Positions 56,084 to 64,000 of a stretch of 64,000 bases of DNA are shown here, piece after piece (the first letter of the stretch is position 1; the number at the start of each line of letters is the position of its first letter). The notes below the pieces were generated by a model, which made no database searches, was not told the DNA's origin, and was given only the letters and a program-made list of their open reading frames with translations. Origin of the DNA: Chloroflexota bacterium (GTDB lineage Bacteria > Chloroflexota > Ktedonobacteria > Ktedonobacterales > JADMIN01); assembly GCA_021323855.1 (NCBI GenBank), contig JAJPKE010000016.1:1-64000 (forward strand). Direction: 5' to 3'. The position numbers and the translations under genes are program-made.

Positions 56084-57810
56084 TTGCCGGCTTTGTGCTG
56101 GCGTTCGCGTTCGCGCAGTTCCACGCGGCGAATCTTGCCGCTGATCGTCTTCGGCAGTTCGGTGACGAATTCGATCTCGCGCGGATATTTATAGGGCGCC
56201 GTCACCGATTTGACGTGTTCCTGTAGCTCGACAACTAGCGCCTCGCTTGCGGTGTAGCCCGGCGCGAGAATCACGAACGCTTTGACGATTTCGCCGCGCA
56301 CCGCGTCCGGGCTGGCGATGACGGCAGATTCGATCACCGCCGGATGCTCCACCAGCGCGCTCTCCACCTCGAAGGGGCCGATGCGGTAGCCAGCGGAGAT
56401 TATCACATCATCGGCGCGGCCAACGAACCAGAAGTAGCCGTCGGCGTCTCGATAGGCGCGGTCGCCGGTGAGATACCAGTCGCCCTTGAAGGACTTCTCC
56501 ATTGCTTCAGGATTGCGCCAGTATTCGCGGAAGAGGCCCAGCGGACGCACCGGCTTAACACGCACGGCGATGTCGCCCTCCTGGTTTGGCCCAAGCTCCA
56601 GGCCCTCGTGGTCTATCACCGCCACGTCAAAGCCTGGGGACGGCTTGCCCATCGAGCCGGGGCGCACCTCCTCGCCGGGGAAGTTGCCGCAGAGTAGTAC
56701 CGTCTCTGTCTGGCCGTAGCCGTCGCGTATCGTGATGCCGGTGGCCTCATGCCAGGCGTCTATCACCTCCGGGTTGAGCGGTTCGCCCGCGCCGACACAA
56801 TGGCGTAACGCCGCAAACGTCGTCGCTTTCAGGTCTTCCTGCACCAGCAGCCGGTACGCAGTGGGCGGCGCGCAGAACACGGTGATGGGATATTTCGCCA
56901 GCATGTCCAGCGTCTCTTTTGCGTTGAACTTGCCACGCGCATCCTGGATGAACAAAGCGGCGCCGTTGCCCCAGGGACCAAAGAAATTGCTCCAGGCTGC
57001 TTTTGCCCATCCCATTTCGCTCAAATTCCAGATAAGGTCGTCGGGTTTAAGGTCCAGCCAATAGCGCCCGGTGACACGGGTGTGGCCGATGGGATAACTG
57101 GCGTGGGTATGCAGCACCATCTTGGGATAGCCGACCGTGCCGCTGGTGAAGTAGATCAGGCTGGGGTCGGAACTGACCGTGCGACGACCATACCAGGTAG
57201 GCGAGGCGACATCAGTGATGGGGTGATAACCAACGCAGCCTTCGGGGCAGTTCGCTCCTGGCTCATCTACCACGACAGCGACACGCAGCGTCGGGCACTG
57301 GTCGCGCACTTGCGCCAGTTTCTCCGCGCCGCTGGCGTCCGTCACCAGCGCCACCGCTTCCGCCAGGTCGGCGCGATATTGGATATCTTTGGGGGTCAGC
57401 AAAGTGGTACAGGGAATGCTGATAGCTCCCAGTTTCATCAGGCCGAGATTGGTTTCCCACCATTCGGGGATGCGTGGTAACATGACCAGGACGCGATCAC
57501 CTTTCTGGATGCCCAGCTTCTCGAAAGCATTCGCTGCTCTGCTGCTCTGCTCGTCGAAGTGGACGAAGGTGTAGCGTTCTTCGCGCCCATCCTGGCCGAC
57601 CCAGAGCATCGCCAGCTTATCGGGGTCTTCAGCCCAGGCGCCGATGGTATCCAACGCGAAGTTGTAGTCGTCAGCTACGTCCCAGCTAAACTCGCGGCGC
57701 GCCTGCTGATAACTGGTCATGTTTGGGGTGTTGCGCGCGTCTGGATTGTCCTGCACATTGGGCGTCGTCGCCCGGTCGTTCGTCTGATCGCCTGCGCCGT
57801 CTGCTGGCAT
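56080..57810 (-). CDS. acyl-CoA synthetase (AMP-forming, medium-chain type)
   Basis: 576 residues. All adenylate-forming motifs are visible: IYFTSGTVGYPKM (P-loop-like; the usual TSGTTG has Thr to Val), DGYGQTETVLLCGN (A5), YLTGDRAYRDADGYFWFVGR (A7/A8 with Asp and Arg), ADDVIISAGYRIGPFEVES and PKTISGKIRRVELR with the catalytic Lys. It would activate a fatty or aromatic acid to its CoA ester with ATP. The overall sequence resembles ACSM-like ligases. ATG 57810 is chosen, with GAGAG a few bases upstream. Divergent from the sigma factor gene. Confidence 0.93.
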   Translation of the reverse strand: MPADGAGDQTNDRATTPNVQDNPDARNTPNMTSYQQARREFSWDVADDYNFALDTIGAWAEDPDKLAMLWVGQDGREERYTFVHFDEQSSRAANAFEKLGIQKGDRVLVMLPRIPEWWETNLGLMKLGAISIPCTTLLTPKDIQYRADLAEAVALVTDASGAEKLAQVRDQCPTLRVAVVVDEPGANCPEGCVGYHPITDVASPTWYGRRTVSSDPSLIYFTSGTVGYPKMVLHTHASYPIGHTRVTGRYWLDLKPDDLIWNLSEMGWAKAAWSNFFGPWGNGAALFIQDARGKFNAKETLDMLAKYPITVFCAPPTAYRLLVQEDLKATTFAALRHCVGAGEPLNPEVIDAWHEATGITIRDGYGQTETVLLCGNFPGEEVRPGSMGKPSPGFDVAVIDHEGLELGPNQEGDIAVRVKPVRPLGLFREYWRNPEAMEKSFKGDWYLTGDRAYRDADGYFWFVGRADDVIISAGYRIGPFEVESALVEHPAVIESAVIASPDAVRGEIVKAFVILAPGYTASEALVVELQEHVKSVTAPYKYPREIEFVTELPKTISGKIRRVELRERERQHKAGN

Positions 57811-58012
57811 GGTCGCTCTCTCTTTCTGAAAAGTAAAGCGTCTTGGCGGCAGTATACGCCGCAGCGGCACCAACGGCAATGGCGGCGATGGCAGACATGG
57901 AGCGGGCTGCGTTTCGGGCAATTCTCGTGATTTCGCAGTCTCACTGGTACTTCCAGCCCATAGCGATGGGAATGAAGGGCCAGGTTGTCGTATATATTTC
58001 CGTCCGGCGCTC

Positions 58013-58041
58013 TTGCGACGGGGCAGCGTCAGTGCTATACT
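58013..58041 (+). promoter_or_regulatory. putative promoter of the sigma factor gene
   Basis: TTGCGA (58013-58018), 17-base spacer and TATACT (58036-58041), 33 bases before the start codon. Confidence 0.7.
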
Positions 58042-58074
58042 GCCCGCGCAGGGGTCCCAGCGGAGCGAACGATT

Positions 58075-59007
58075 ATGATGAATATGGACGACCGCACAGC
58101 AACATATGAGGCGGAACGCGCTGCCCGCGCGGCGCGCGATACGCCGATAGACACCGACACCTCAGACCTGAGTGGGGTTGCCCAGAGCGATAGCCTGCGC
58201 ATGTATCTGCGCGAGATTGCGCGTATCCCGTTGCTCTCTGCGCAGAACGAGCTACAGATTGCGCGGCGGGTGGAGGCGGGCGACCGCGAAAGCCGCAACC
58301 AGTTGATCGAGGCAAACCTGCGGCTGGTCGTCAGCATTGCCAAGAAATACGCCAACCAGGGTCTGCCAATGGAAGACCTGATCGGCGAGGGCAATATCGG
58401 CCTGATTCGCGCCGTCGGCAAGTTTGACCCTAGCAAGGGCTTCAGATTCTCCACCTATGCGACCTGGTGGATCAAACAGGCGATTTCGCGCTCGATTCTC
58501 GAAGGCACACGCGCCGTGCGGTTGCCGGTCTATATCATGGAAGAGGTGATGCGGGTCAAGCGCATGACACGCCAGCTCTACCAGGAACTTGGGCATGAAC
58601 CGACCAACGCGCAGATCGGTGAGGCGTTAGGCATCTCCGGTGCGCGCGTGGGCGAGCTACTGATCTGGGCGGAGAAGGTCTTCTCGCTGGATGCGCCACT
58701 CTCTGAGGAAGAAGAGAACTCGCTCGGTGATATCATTGAGGATACGCAGGTGCAGGGGCCGACTGAGACCACCGACCGCGCCTTGCTCCGCGACGAGGTG
58801 CGCCGTGTGCTGAGCAACCTCACCCAGCGCGAGCGCGAGGTGATCGAGTTGCGCTTCGGCCTGCTCGATGACCATGACTATACGCTCGAAGAAGTCGGCC
58901 AGAAGCTCAAAGTCACCCGCGAGCGTGTTCGGCAGATCGAGGAGCGCGCCATCCGCAAGCTGCGCCATCCGCAATCGAGCCGCGTGCTGAAGGATTACCT
59001 CGATTGA
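58075..59007 (+). CDS. RNA polymerase sigma factor, sigma-70 group 1/2
   Basis: 310 residues. Region 1.2 ([19 protein letters not shown]), region 2 ([59 protein letters not shown] with the -10 contacts), region 3 ([20 protein letters not shown]) and region 4 ([20 protein letters not shown] with the -35 helix, then [11 protein letters not shown]) are complete. It lacks a long region 1.1, so it is either a group 2 sigma or a compact primary sigma. ATG 58075 follows GGAG by 9 bases. The downstream gene overlaps its stop by 4 bases. Confidence 0.94.
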   Translation: MMNMDDRTATYEAERAARAARDTPIDTDTSDLSGVAQSDSLRMYLREIARIPLLSAQNELQIARRVEAGDRESRNQLIEANLRLVVSIAKKYANQGLPMEDLIGEGNIGLIRAVGKFDPSKGFRFSTYATWWIKQAISRSILEGTRAVRLPVYIMEEVMRVKRMTRQLYQELGHEPTNAQIGEALGISGARVGELLIWAEKVFSLDAPLSEEEENSLGDIIEDTQVQGPTETTDRALLRDEVRRVLSNLTQREREVIELRFGLLDDHDYTLEEVGQKLKVTRERVRQIEERAIRKLRHPQSSRVLKDYLD

Positions 59008-59975
59008 GTGCCACACCCGCCGATTCCGCCGCCGATGCCTCTGGCGACCTGAGCACGCTTGGCGCCATCGGCTTCGTCGGCGCGGGCGCGGTCGGTTCCA
59101 TGCTGGCGCGCGCGCTGGCGGCGCGTGGCGCACATATCACCGCTATTGCCGCGCGCCAAATCGCCCATGCCGCTGCGCTCGTCGCCTTGCTGCCGGAAGG
59201 CATGGCGCAGGCGCTGCCCGCTGAAGCGGTCGTTACTTCCTGTGATCTGGTGTTCCTCGCCGTGCCGGATGATGCGATCACACCGCTGGCGGAGATGTTA
59301 CCCTGGCGCAGCGGCCAGCGCGTCGTCCATCTGAGTGGCGCGAAACCGGCGCGCGCGCTGACGGCGGCGCAAGCGCGCGGCGCACAGATTGCCGCGCTCC
59401 ATCCACTGATGACGTTCCCACGCGCGGCGCTCGATGGTCCGGTGGCGTCGCTGCTGAAGCGACTGAGTGGCTGCTACTGGGCGCTGGAAGCTGAAGATCG
59501 TGAGCTGGCGCAATCGCTGACAGGGATGGTCACGGCGCTGGACGGGCATGTGTTGCGGCTGGGCGCGGAGGATCGCGTGCCCTATCATCTGGCGGGCGTG
59601 TTCACCTCGAACTATGTCGTGACTCTGCTCGCCACCGCCAGCGCGCTCTGGGAGACGTTTGGTGTCGCGCGCGGCGAGGCGCTTCAGGCGTTGTTGCCGC
59701 TGCTCCGCGCAACTGTGGAGAATCTGGCGGAGCGCGGTCTGCCACAGGCGCTGAGCGGGCCGGTGGCGCGCGGCGATACGAGTACCGTGGCGGCGCACCT
59801 CGCCTGGCTGGATGGCGCGGTTCAGGGGGCACAAGGGCAAACGCAGGCTGATACAGCCAGGGCGCGGGACGAACTCTATCGTTTGCTCGCGCGGCTGACG
59901 ATTCCGCTGGCGCTGGAAAAGCAGACGATCACGCCGGAGCAGGCGGCAGCCCTGCGCGATCTTTTGGGGAAATAA
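59004..59975 (+). CDS. Rossmann-like and DUF2520 domain protein
   Basis: 323 residues. [20 protein letters not shown] is a dinucleotide-binding Rossmann loop (GxGxxG). [46 protein letters not shown] and, later, [21 protein letters not shown] fit the Rossmann-like/DUF2520 group related to pyrroline-5-carboxylate reductase and ketopantoate reductase-type enzymes. An oxidoreductase role is likely; the substrate is unknown. The TTG start 59004 overlaps the sigma factor stop (TTGA), indicating translational coupling. A family-1 repeat follows the stop. Confidence 0.88.
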   Translation: MSATPADSAADASGDLSTLGAIGFVGAGAVGSMLARALAARGAHITAIAARQIAHAAALVALLPEGMAQALPAEAVVTSCDLVFLAVPDDAITPLAEMLPWRSGQRVVHLSGAKPARALTAAQARGAQIAALHPLMTFPRAALDGPVASLLKRLSGCYWALEAEDRELAQSLTGMVTALDGHVLRLGAEDRVPYHLAGVFTSNYVVTLLATASALWETFGVARGEALQALLPLLRATVENLAERGLPQALSGPVARGDTSTVAAHLAWLDGAVQGAQGQTQADTARARDELYRLLARLTIPLALEKQTITPEQAAALRDLLGK

Positions 59976-59976
59976 T

Positions 59977-60033
59977 CCTCACCCCGGCCTCTCGGCCACC
60001 CCTCTCCTCGCAAGGAGAGGGGCTAGGGGTGAG
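59977..60033. repeat. family-1 palindromic repeat at a convergent gene end
   Basis: CCTCACCCCGGCCTC, CCCCTCTCCT with loop CGCA and AGGAGAGGGGCTAGGGGTGAGG. It separates the convergent DUF2520 and livF genes and could act as a bidirectional terminator. Confidence 0.85.
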
Positions 60034-60038
60034 GACAG

Positions 60039-60743
60039 TTAGCCGCCGAGGTAGGCGCGGCGCACGAGATCATTGGTCAGCAGATTTTTGGCGGTGTCAC
60101 TGAGGACGATATGCCCCTGCTGAAGCACATAGCCACGGTCGGCGATGTTGAGCGCCATGAAGGCGTTCTGCTCCACCAGGAAAACCGTCACCCCTTGCTC
60201 ACGAATCCGCTGGATGGTATCAAACACCGTCTGGACGAGAATCGGTGAAAGGCCCATCGAAGGCTCATCCATGCAAATCAGCCGTGGCTGCGCCATCAGC
60301 GCGCGACCCATCGCCAGCATTTGCTGCTCGCCGCCGGAGAGCGTGCCTGCTACCTGCTTGTCGCGCTCTTTGAGGCGCGGGAAGAGTGTATAGACGCGCT
60401 CCATCTCCTGTGTGATGGCGGCGCGGTCGTCAATCATATACGCGCCCATCTCCAGGTTCTCGCGCACGCTCATGCGGGTAAAGACACGCCGCGCCTCCGG
60501 CACCAGCGCCAGCCGCCGCTTGATGACGCCATCGGTGCCAACGGTGTCAATGCGTTCGCCTTCCAGCGTCACGCTGCCACTGCGCGGCTTCACCAGGCCG
60601 AAGATGGTTTTCATCGTGGTGGTTTTGCCTGCGGCGTTCGCGCCAAGCAAGCAAACAATTTCACCTTTATTGACCTGGACCGTGACATCATGCAGAACGA
60701 GGCTGGGTCCGTAGCCGGCGTTGACATTGTGTAGTTCGAGCAT
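60039..60743 (-). CDS. livF: branched-chain amino acid ABC transporter ATPase LivF
   Basis: 234 residues. Walker A LLGANAAGKTTTMK, signature LSGGEQQMLAMGRALM, Walker B PRLICMDEPSMGLSP and the H-loop region near VFLVEQNAF. It shows the compact LivF form with GTDGVIKRRLALVPEARRVF. With LivG, LivH and LivM it imports leucine-type amino acids or other substrates such as urea or amides; the specificity cannot be read from the ATPases. The start follows the livG stop closely, so the genes are co-transcribed. Confidence 0.94.
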   Translation of the reverse strand: MLELHNVNAGYGPSLVLHDVTVQVNKGEIVCLLGANAAGKTTTMKTIFGLVKPRSGSVTLEGERIDTVGTDGVIKRRLALVPEARRVFTRMSVRENLEMGAYMIDDRAAITQEMERVYTLFPRLKERDKQVAGTLSGGEQQMLAMGRALMAQPRLICMDEPSMGLSPILVQTVFDTIQRIREQGVTVFLVEQNAFMALNIADRGYVLQQGHIVLSDTAKNLLTNDLVRRAYLGG

Positions 60744-60746
60744 AGG

Positions 60747-61535
60747 TTATTCCACCGCCGCCTTTCGCCCTAGATACGCCTCGATCACCTGCTCGTTGCG
60801 CTGAATCTCGGCAGGAACCCCCTCGGCGATTTTGCGTCCATAGTCTAACACCGCAATCCGGTCTGAAATGCCCATCGTCACCTGGAGCTTATGCTCGATC
60901 AGCAGGATGGTCAAGCCAAACTCGCTGCGGAGCCGCTGGATATAGTTGATGGCCTCGCCGGTTTCAGCGTCGTTCATGCCAGCGGTTGGCTCATCGAGCA
61001 GCAACAGCTTAGGTTCCGACCCCAACGCACGCGCAATCTCGACACGCCGCCGTTCCGCGTAGGAGAGGTTGGCGGCGTAATCGTCTTTGCGCGCCACCAG
61101 CGACGGCCCGAAGAACGACAATAATTCGACGGCGCGCTCTTCGGCGCGGCGTTCGGCGCGCTGGTAGTTTGGCAGATGTAGCAAGACGGAAGGCAAATTG
61201 CCAGGAATCTTGCTATGCTGGCCGACCAGCACGTTTTCCAGCACGGTCATGTTGTTGAAGAGACGGATGTTCTGGAAGGTGCGCGTAATGCCACGCCGCA
61301 GCACCCGATCAGGCGAAAGGCCGCTGATAGATTGCCCCTCAAAGAGCATTTCGCCGCCATCCGGCTTATAGATGCCGGTAATCAAGTTGAAGACGGTGGT
61401 TTTGCCAGCGCCGTTGGGACCAATGACGCTATAGATTTCACCCTGATTGACATCAAAGGTGATGCCATCCACCGCCGTCAGGCCACCAAACACTTTCTTG
61501 ACATCGCGCAGGCGCAGTAGCACGTTCTCTGGCAT
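60747..61535 (-). CDS. livG: branched-chain amino acid ABC transporter ATPase LivG
   Basis: 262 residues. VIGPNGAGKTTVFNLITG (Walker A), LSYAERRRVEIARALGSEPK (signature) and LLLDEPTAGMNDAET (Walker B). FQNIRLFNNMTVLENVLVGQH is typical of LivG. The characteristic C-terminal end GVPAEIQRNEQVIEAYLG is present. GGGAGG lies 7 bases before the ATG, 2 bases after the livM stop. Confidence 0.95.
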   Translation of the reverse strand: MPENVLLRLRDVKKVFGGLTAVDGITFDVNQGEIYSVIGPNGAGKTTVFNLITGIYKPDGGEMLFEGQSISGLSPDRVLRRGITRTFQNIRLFNNMTVLENVLVGQHSKIPGNLPSVLLHLPNYQRAERRAEERAVELLSFFGPSLVARKDDYAANLSYAERRRVEIARALGSEPKLLLLDEPTAGMNDAETGEAINYIQRLRSEFGLTILLIEHKLQVTMGISDRIAVLDYGRKIAEGVPAEIQRNEQVIEAYLGRKAAVE

Positions 61536-61537
61536 CG

Positions 61538-62818
61538 TCAGTCCTCCCGCCCTTGCGCATCCGAACCGGCGCCGACAGTGGTTGTCTCGCCACCGGCTTC
61601 GTCTTCGCCAGCCTCTTCGCGTTCCAGCAAGCCAACCGCCGAGGCGCCCTCCGCCGAAGCGCCGATGCCCTGAAGCTCGCGCTTGCGGCGCACGTCTGGG
61701 ATGAGACCCTGTGGCCGGAGCAAGATCATGAACATCAGGATGAGGCCATAGATCAGGAACTTGGCGGTGTTGAAATCAACGTTGTTCAGGAAATGCAGCG
61801 GCGCGCCACTGCCTGAGACCAGCGGGAGGCCATGCACCGCATCGTTGATCTTGCCGAGCAGGTATACGTCAACGAAGCGCAGCACAATCGCGCCGACGAT
61901 CACGCCAGGGATACTACCCAGGCCGCCCAGCACGATCATAATGAGGATGGTGATGGAGATGTTGAAGTTGAAATCTGAGGGAGCAATCGAAGAGACGAAG
62001 GCGGCGTTTAGCGCGCCACCGATGCCGCCGACCAGCGCGCCAAGACCGAAAGCCATCAGCTTCGTGCGCACAAGATTCACGCCAGCCACCGATGCCGCCG
62101 TTTCATCTTCGCGAATGGCGATCCAGGCGCGCCCAATGCTGGAGCCACGTAGCGAGGTCACGCCAAGAATGACGAGCACCACCAGAGCAAGGGTCAGATA
62201 GTAGAAGGGATACTGGTTGAGCGGATCGGAGAAGGTAATGGGGCCGACATCCGGCGGTGGGCTGGCGCTCATACCAAACTGGCCGAAGAACCACGGCACA
62301 TTCTGGAAGACAATGGGCACAATCTCGCCAAAACCGAGTGTAACGATGGCGAGATAATCGCCGCGCAGACGCAGCGTTGGCGCGCCAAGCAGAATGCCAA
62401 AAAGACAGGCCAGCAGCGCAGCCAGTGGTATCAAAAGCCAGAACAACTGCCCACTGAAGCTTGGGATGGGAATGGATTTGCCCTGCGCATTCTGCAGGAA
62501 GCCATAGGTGCCGACCGCGACGGTATACGAGCCAATCACGAAGAAGGCGACATAGCCGAGGTCCAGCAGACCGGCATAGCCGACGACGATGTTCAGACCG
62601 AGCGCCAGGATGATATAGGTGCCTATGGCAATGGAGGTGGTCACCAGGCTGGGATCTATGCCATCCAGCACGAATGGCAGGATGATACATACCACCAGCA
62701 GGATGATGCCAAGCCGCCAGCCGGAGAGATACCAGCGTAGCTCACGACCCGCGATTTTGTTAGAAAGTACCGCGCTGATACTATCGGAAAGTTGGGCGCG
62801 AATGTTGGTTGCGCTCAT
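61538..62818 (-). CDS. livM: branched-chain amino acid ABC transporter permease LivM
   Basis: 426 residues with about ten TM spans. LNIVVGYAGLLDLGYVAFFV and TLRLRGDYLAIVTLGFGEIV are the conserved LivM segments, and GRAWIAIREDETAASVAGVN is the cytoplasmic coupling loop. The last 60 residues form a cytoplasmic Glu/Gly-rich tail beyond the family's usual end. AGGAG lies 6 bases before ATG 62818. Confidence 0.94.
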   Translation of the reverse strand: MSATNIRAQLSDSISAVLSNKIAGRELRWYLSGWRLGIILLVVCIILPFVLDGIDPSLVTTSIAIGTYIILALGLNIVVGYAGLLDLGYVAFFVIGSYTVAVGTYGFLQNAQGKSIPIPSFSGQLFWLLIPLAALLACLFGILLGAPTLRLRGDYLAIVTLGFGEIVPIVFQNVPWFFGQFGMSASPPPDVGPITFSDPLNQYPFYYLTLALVVLVILGVTSLRGSSIGRAWIAIREDETAASVAGVNLVRTKLMAFGLGALVGGIGGALNAAFVSSIAPSDFNFNISITILIMIVLGGLGSIPGVIVGAIVLRFVDVYLLGKINDAVHGLPLVSGSGAPLHFLNNVDFNTAKFLIYGLILMFMILLRPQGLIPDVRRKRELQGIGASAEGASAVGLLEREEAGEDEAGGETTTVGAGSDAQGRED

Positions 62819-62844
62819 ATGCTTCTCCTACTCCCCCTACACCC

Positions 62845-63804
62845 TTATACCTTATCCGGAACCTGCTGGCCAAGCAGACCAGAGGGCCTGAACACGAGGA
62901 TGAGAACCAGCACGGCAAACACAACCGCCAGGCTCCACTGGAACCCGCCAGGGATAAATTGAATCGCCAGCGACTGAATCAAGCCGATCAGGAAACCGCC
63001 AAACACTGCGCCATAGATATTGCCGATGCCACCAAGAACGGCGGCAGTAAAAGCGATCAGGCCAAGCTGGAAGCCGGTGAGATACCACACCTGCCCAATA
63101 TACATGTTATAAACCACAGCAGCCGCTCCGGCCAGTGCGCCGCCGATCAGGAAGGTGATGGAGATGGTGCGATTGATGTTGACGCCCATCAAGGCGGCGG
63201 CTTCGGGGTCTTGCGCCGTCGCGCGCATGGCACGCCCAAGTTTGGTGGTGTTGATGAAGCGCGCCAGGCCATACATCATGGCGACAGCCAGCACGACGAT
63301 GAAGATGTCGAGATAATTCACTCTGGCGCCGAATATGGTGAATCCGCCGTGGGGGAAGATATCGGGGAAGGCATAGAAATTGGTGCCGCGCCAGAGTTGC
63401 ACGATGGTTTCGAGGATGAACGAGGCGCCGATGGCAGCGATCAAAGGTGCCAGACGCGGCGCTTTGCGCAAGCGGCGATACGCGACGCGCTCGAGTCCGG
63501 CGTTCAGAAATGCGGAAACTGCCATGCCAATGATGATGAGCAACAGTAGCACGCCGACCAGAGCAAACCCGCTCAACGGATGGTTCAATCCCATCATCTG
63601 CACGACGATGAAGGTTATCACGGTGCCCCACATGAAGATATCACCGTGCGCAAAGTTGATCAGTTCGATGATGCCGTAGACCAGGGTATATCCCAGCGCG
63701 ACCAGGGCATACATCGCGCCAAGCGTGATCCCATTCTCGATCTGTTGCAGAAAGATGTTGCTGCTGCTGCTGTTTGCGGCAAACACCGAGGCCAGCGTGA
63801 GCAT
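62845..63804 (-). CDS. livH: branched-chain amino acid ABC transporter permease LivH
   Basis: 319 residues, about eight TM spans. NGITLGAMYALVALGYTLVY and ELINFAHGDIFMWGTVI are LivH hallmarks; GRAMRATAQDPEAAALMGVN is the coupling loop. ATG 63804 has AAGGGCGG 6 bases upstream; the frame continues upstream without a fitting start. It is the first gene of the visible liv operon (livHMGF); a substrate-binding protein gene would be expected further right, outside the window. Confidence 0.94.
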   Translation of the reverse strand: MLTLASVFAANSSSSNIFLQQIENGITLGAMYALVALGYTLVYGIIELINFAHGDIFMWGTVITFIVVQMMGLNHPLSGFALVGVLLLLIIIGMAVSAFLNAGLERVAYRRLRKAPRLAPLIAAIGASFILETIVQLWRGTNFYAFPDIFPHGGFTIFGARVNYLDIFIVVLAVAMMYGLARFINTTKLGRAMRATAQDPEAAALMGVNINRTISITFLIGGALAGAAAVVYNMYIGQVWYLTGFQLGLIAFTAAVLGGIGNIYGAVFGGFLIGLIQSLAIQFIPGGFQWSLAVVFAVLVLILVFRPSGLLGQQVPDKV

Positions 63805-63910
63805 AGTTATCCGCCCTTCTAGCTGCGACGGCCTACCTACGAGGACGTATCGAAACGATTGTGACTTGAAAACGCCAGAAACGATATGGTGGGTGGTCAG
63901 AAGTATAGCA

Positions 63911-63947
63911 GGAGCAGGCCCCAATGTGAAAGGCCTGCTCCGCTTTT
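63911..63947. terminator. hairpin upstream of livH
   Basis: Perfect 10-base arms GGAGCAGGCC and GGCCTGCTCC around an 11-base loop, with TTTT on the plus-strand side. It lies about 105 bases before livH. On the minus strand no T-run follows, so it might be a partial terminator between an upstream liv gene and livH. A frame on the minus strand stops at 63967-63969 and may be the end of that gene, but only 10 codons are visible. Confidence 0.5.
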
Positions 63948-64000
63948 CCTCACGAGTGAGGTCCCTCTAGACGAGTGAATCGCTCATTGCGCTAATGACG

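Overview
This is a GC-rich (about 60%) bacterial chromosome segment with a mosaic of core and accessory genes. A complete 14-subunit NADH dehydrogenase operon (nuoA to nuoN), the order rpmH-rnpA-yidD-yidC-jag, a four-gene branched-chain amino-acid ABC transporter operon and the style of the accessory proteins suggest a member of the Chloroflexota, possibly Ktedonobacteria-like. That placement is an inference from gene content and style only; no marker was aligned.

Layout. 1-3356: a cut-off IS5-type transposase end, a MerR-like hypothetical, a possible bL28 gene, a small membrane protein, and a cyclophilin gene preceded by a truncated copy of its own 5' end. 3372-8703: two divergently placed, paralogous response regulator/histidine kinase pairs with a membrane protein between them. 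8781-14077: metallophosphoesterase, membrane protein, glyoxalase-like protein, tRNA-Val, methyltransferase/TetR pair and a PfkB sugar kinase. 14148-18058 (minus): the ribosomal protein L34, RNase P protein, membrane-insertion and Jag/KhpB cluster. 18299-25259: a Dna2-like nuclease-helicase and a translationally coupled pair (nucleoid-associated NA37-type protein plus a large membrane-anchored unknown), the two blocks bounded by copies of one palindromic repeat. 25432-28924: tRNA-Ala with its own promoter and terminator, then two tandem endonuclease VII-like HNH genes, a DUF6194-like gene, a methyltransferase and a nucleotidyltransferase-like gene. 29088-45258: the nuo operon behind a good sigma-70-type promoter. 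45457-53825: ABC-2 permease, DinB, cupin and carboxymuconolactone decarboxylase-like genes, several unknowns and a leucine-rich-repeat protein. 54061-63804: secreted phosphoesterase, acyl-CoA ligase, primary-type sigma factor, Rossmann/DUF2520 protein and the liv operon.

The most unusual feature is the density of short interspersed palindromic DNA. One family (CTCACCCC...GAGAGGGG) and a second one (units such as GGCACTGAAGTGCC and GGCTTTAGCC) lie between genes, but also reach into coding sequence: they make the C-terminal tail of a histidine kinase, the stop codon of a cupin gene, the ribosome binding site of nuoK and an in-frame insertion within nuoL. A third pattern, 14-bp units at 19-bp spacing in inverted clusters, brackets the ABC-2 permease/DinB pair. 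The best candidates for an undescribed protein system are the coupled NA37/membrane-protein operon and the twin HNH genes beside tRNA-Ala.
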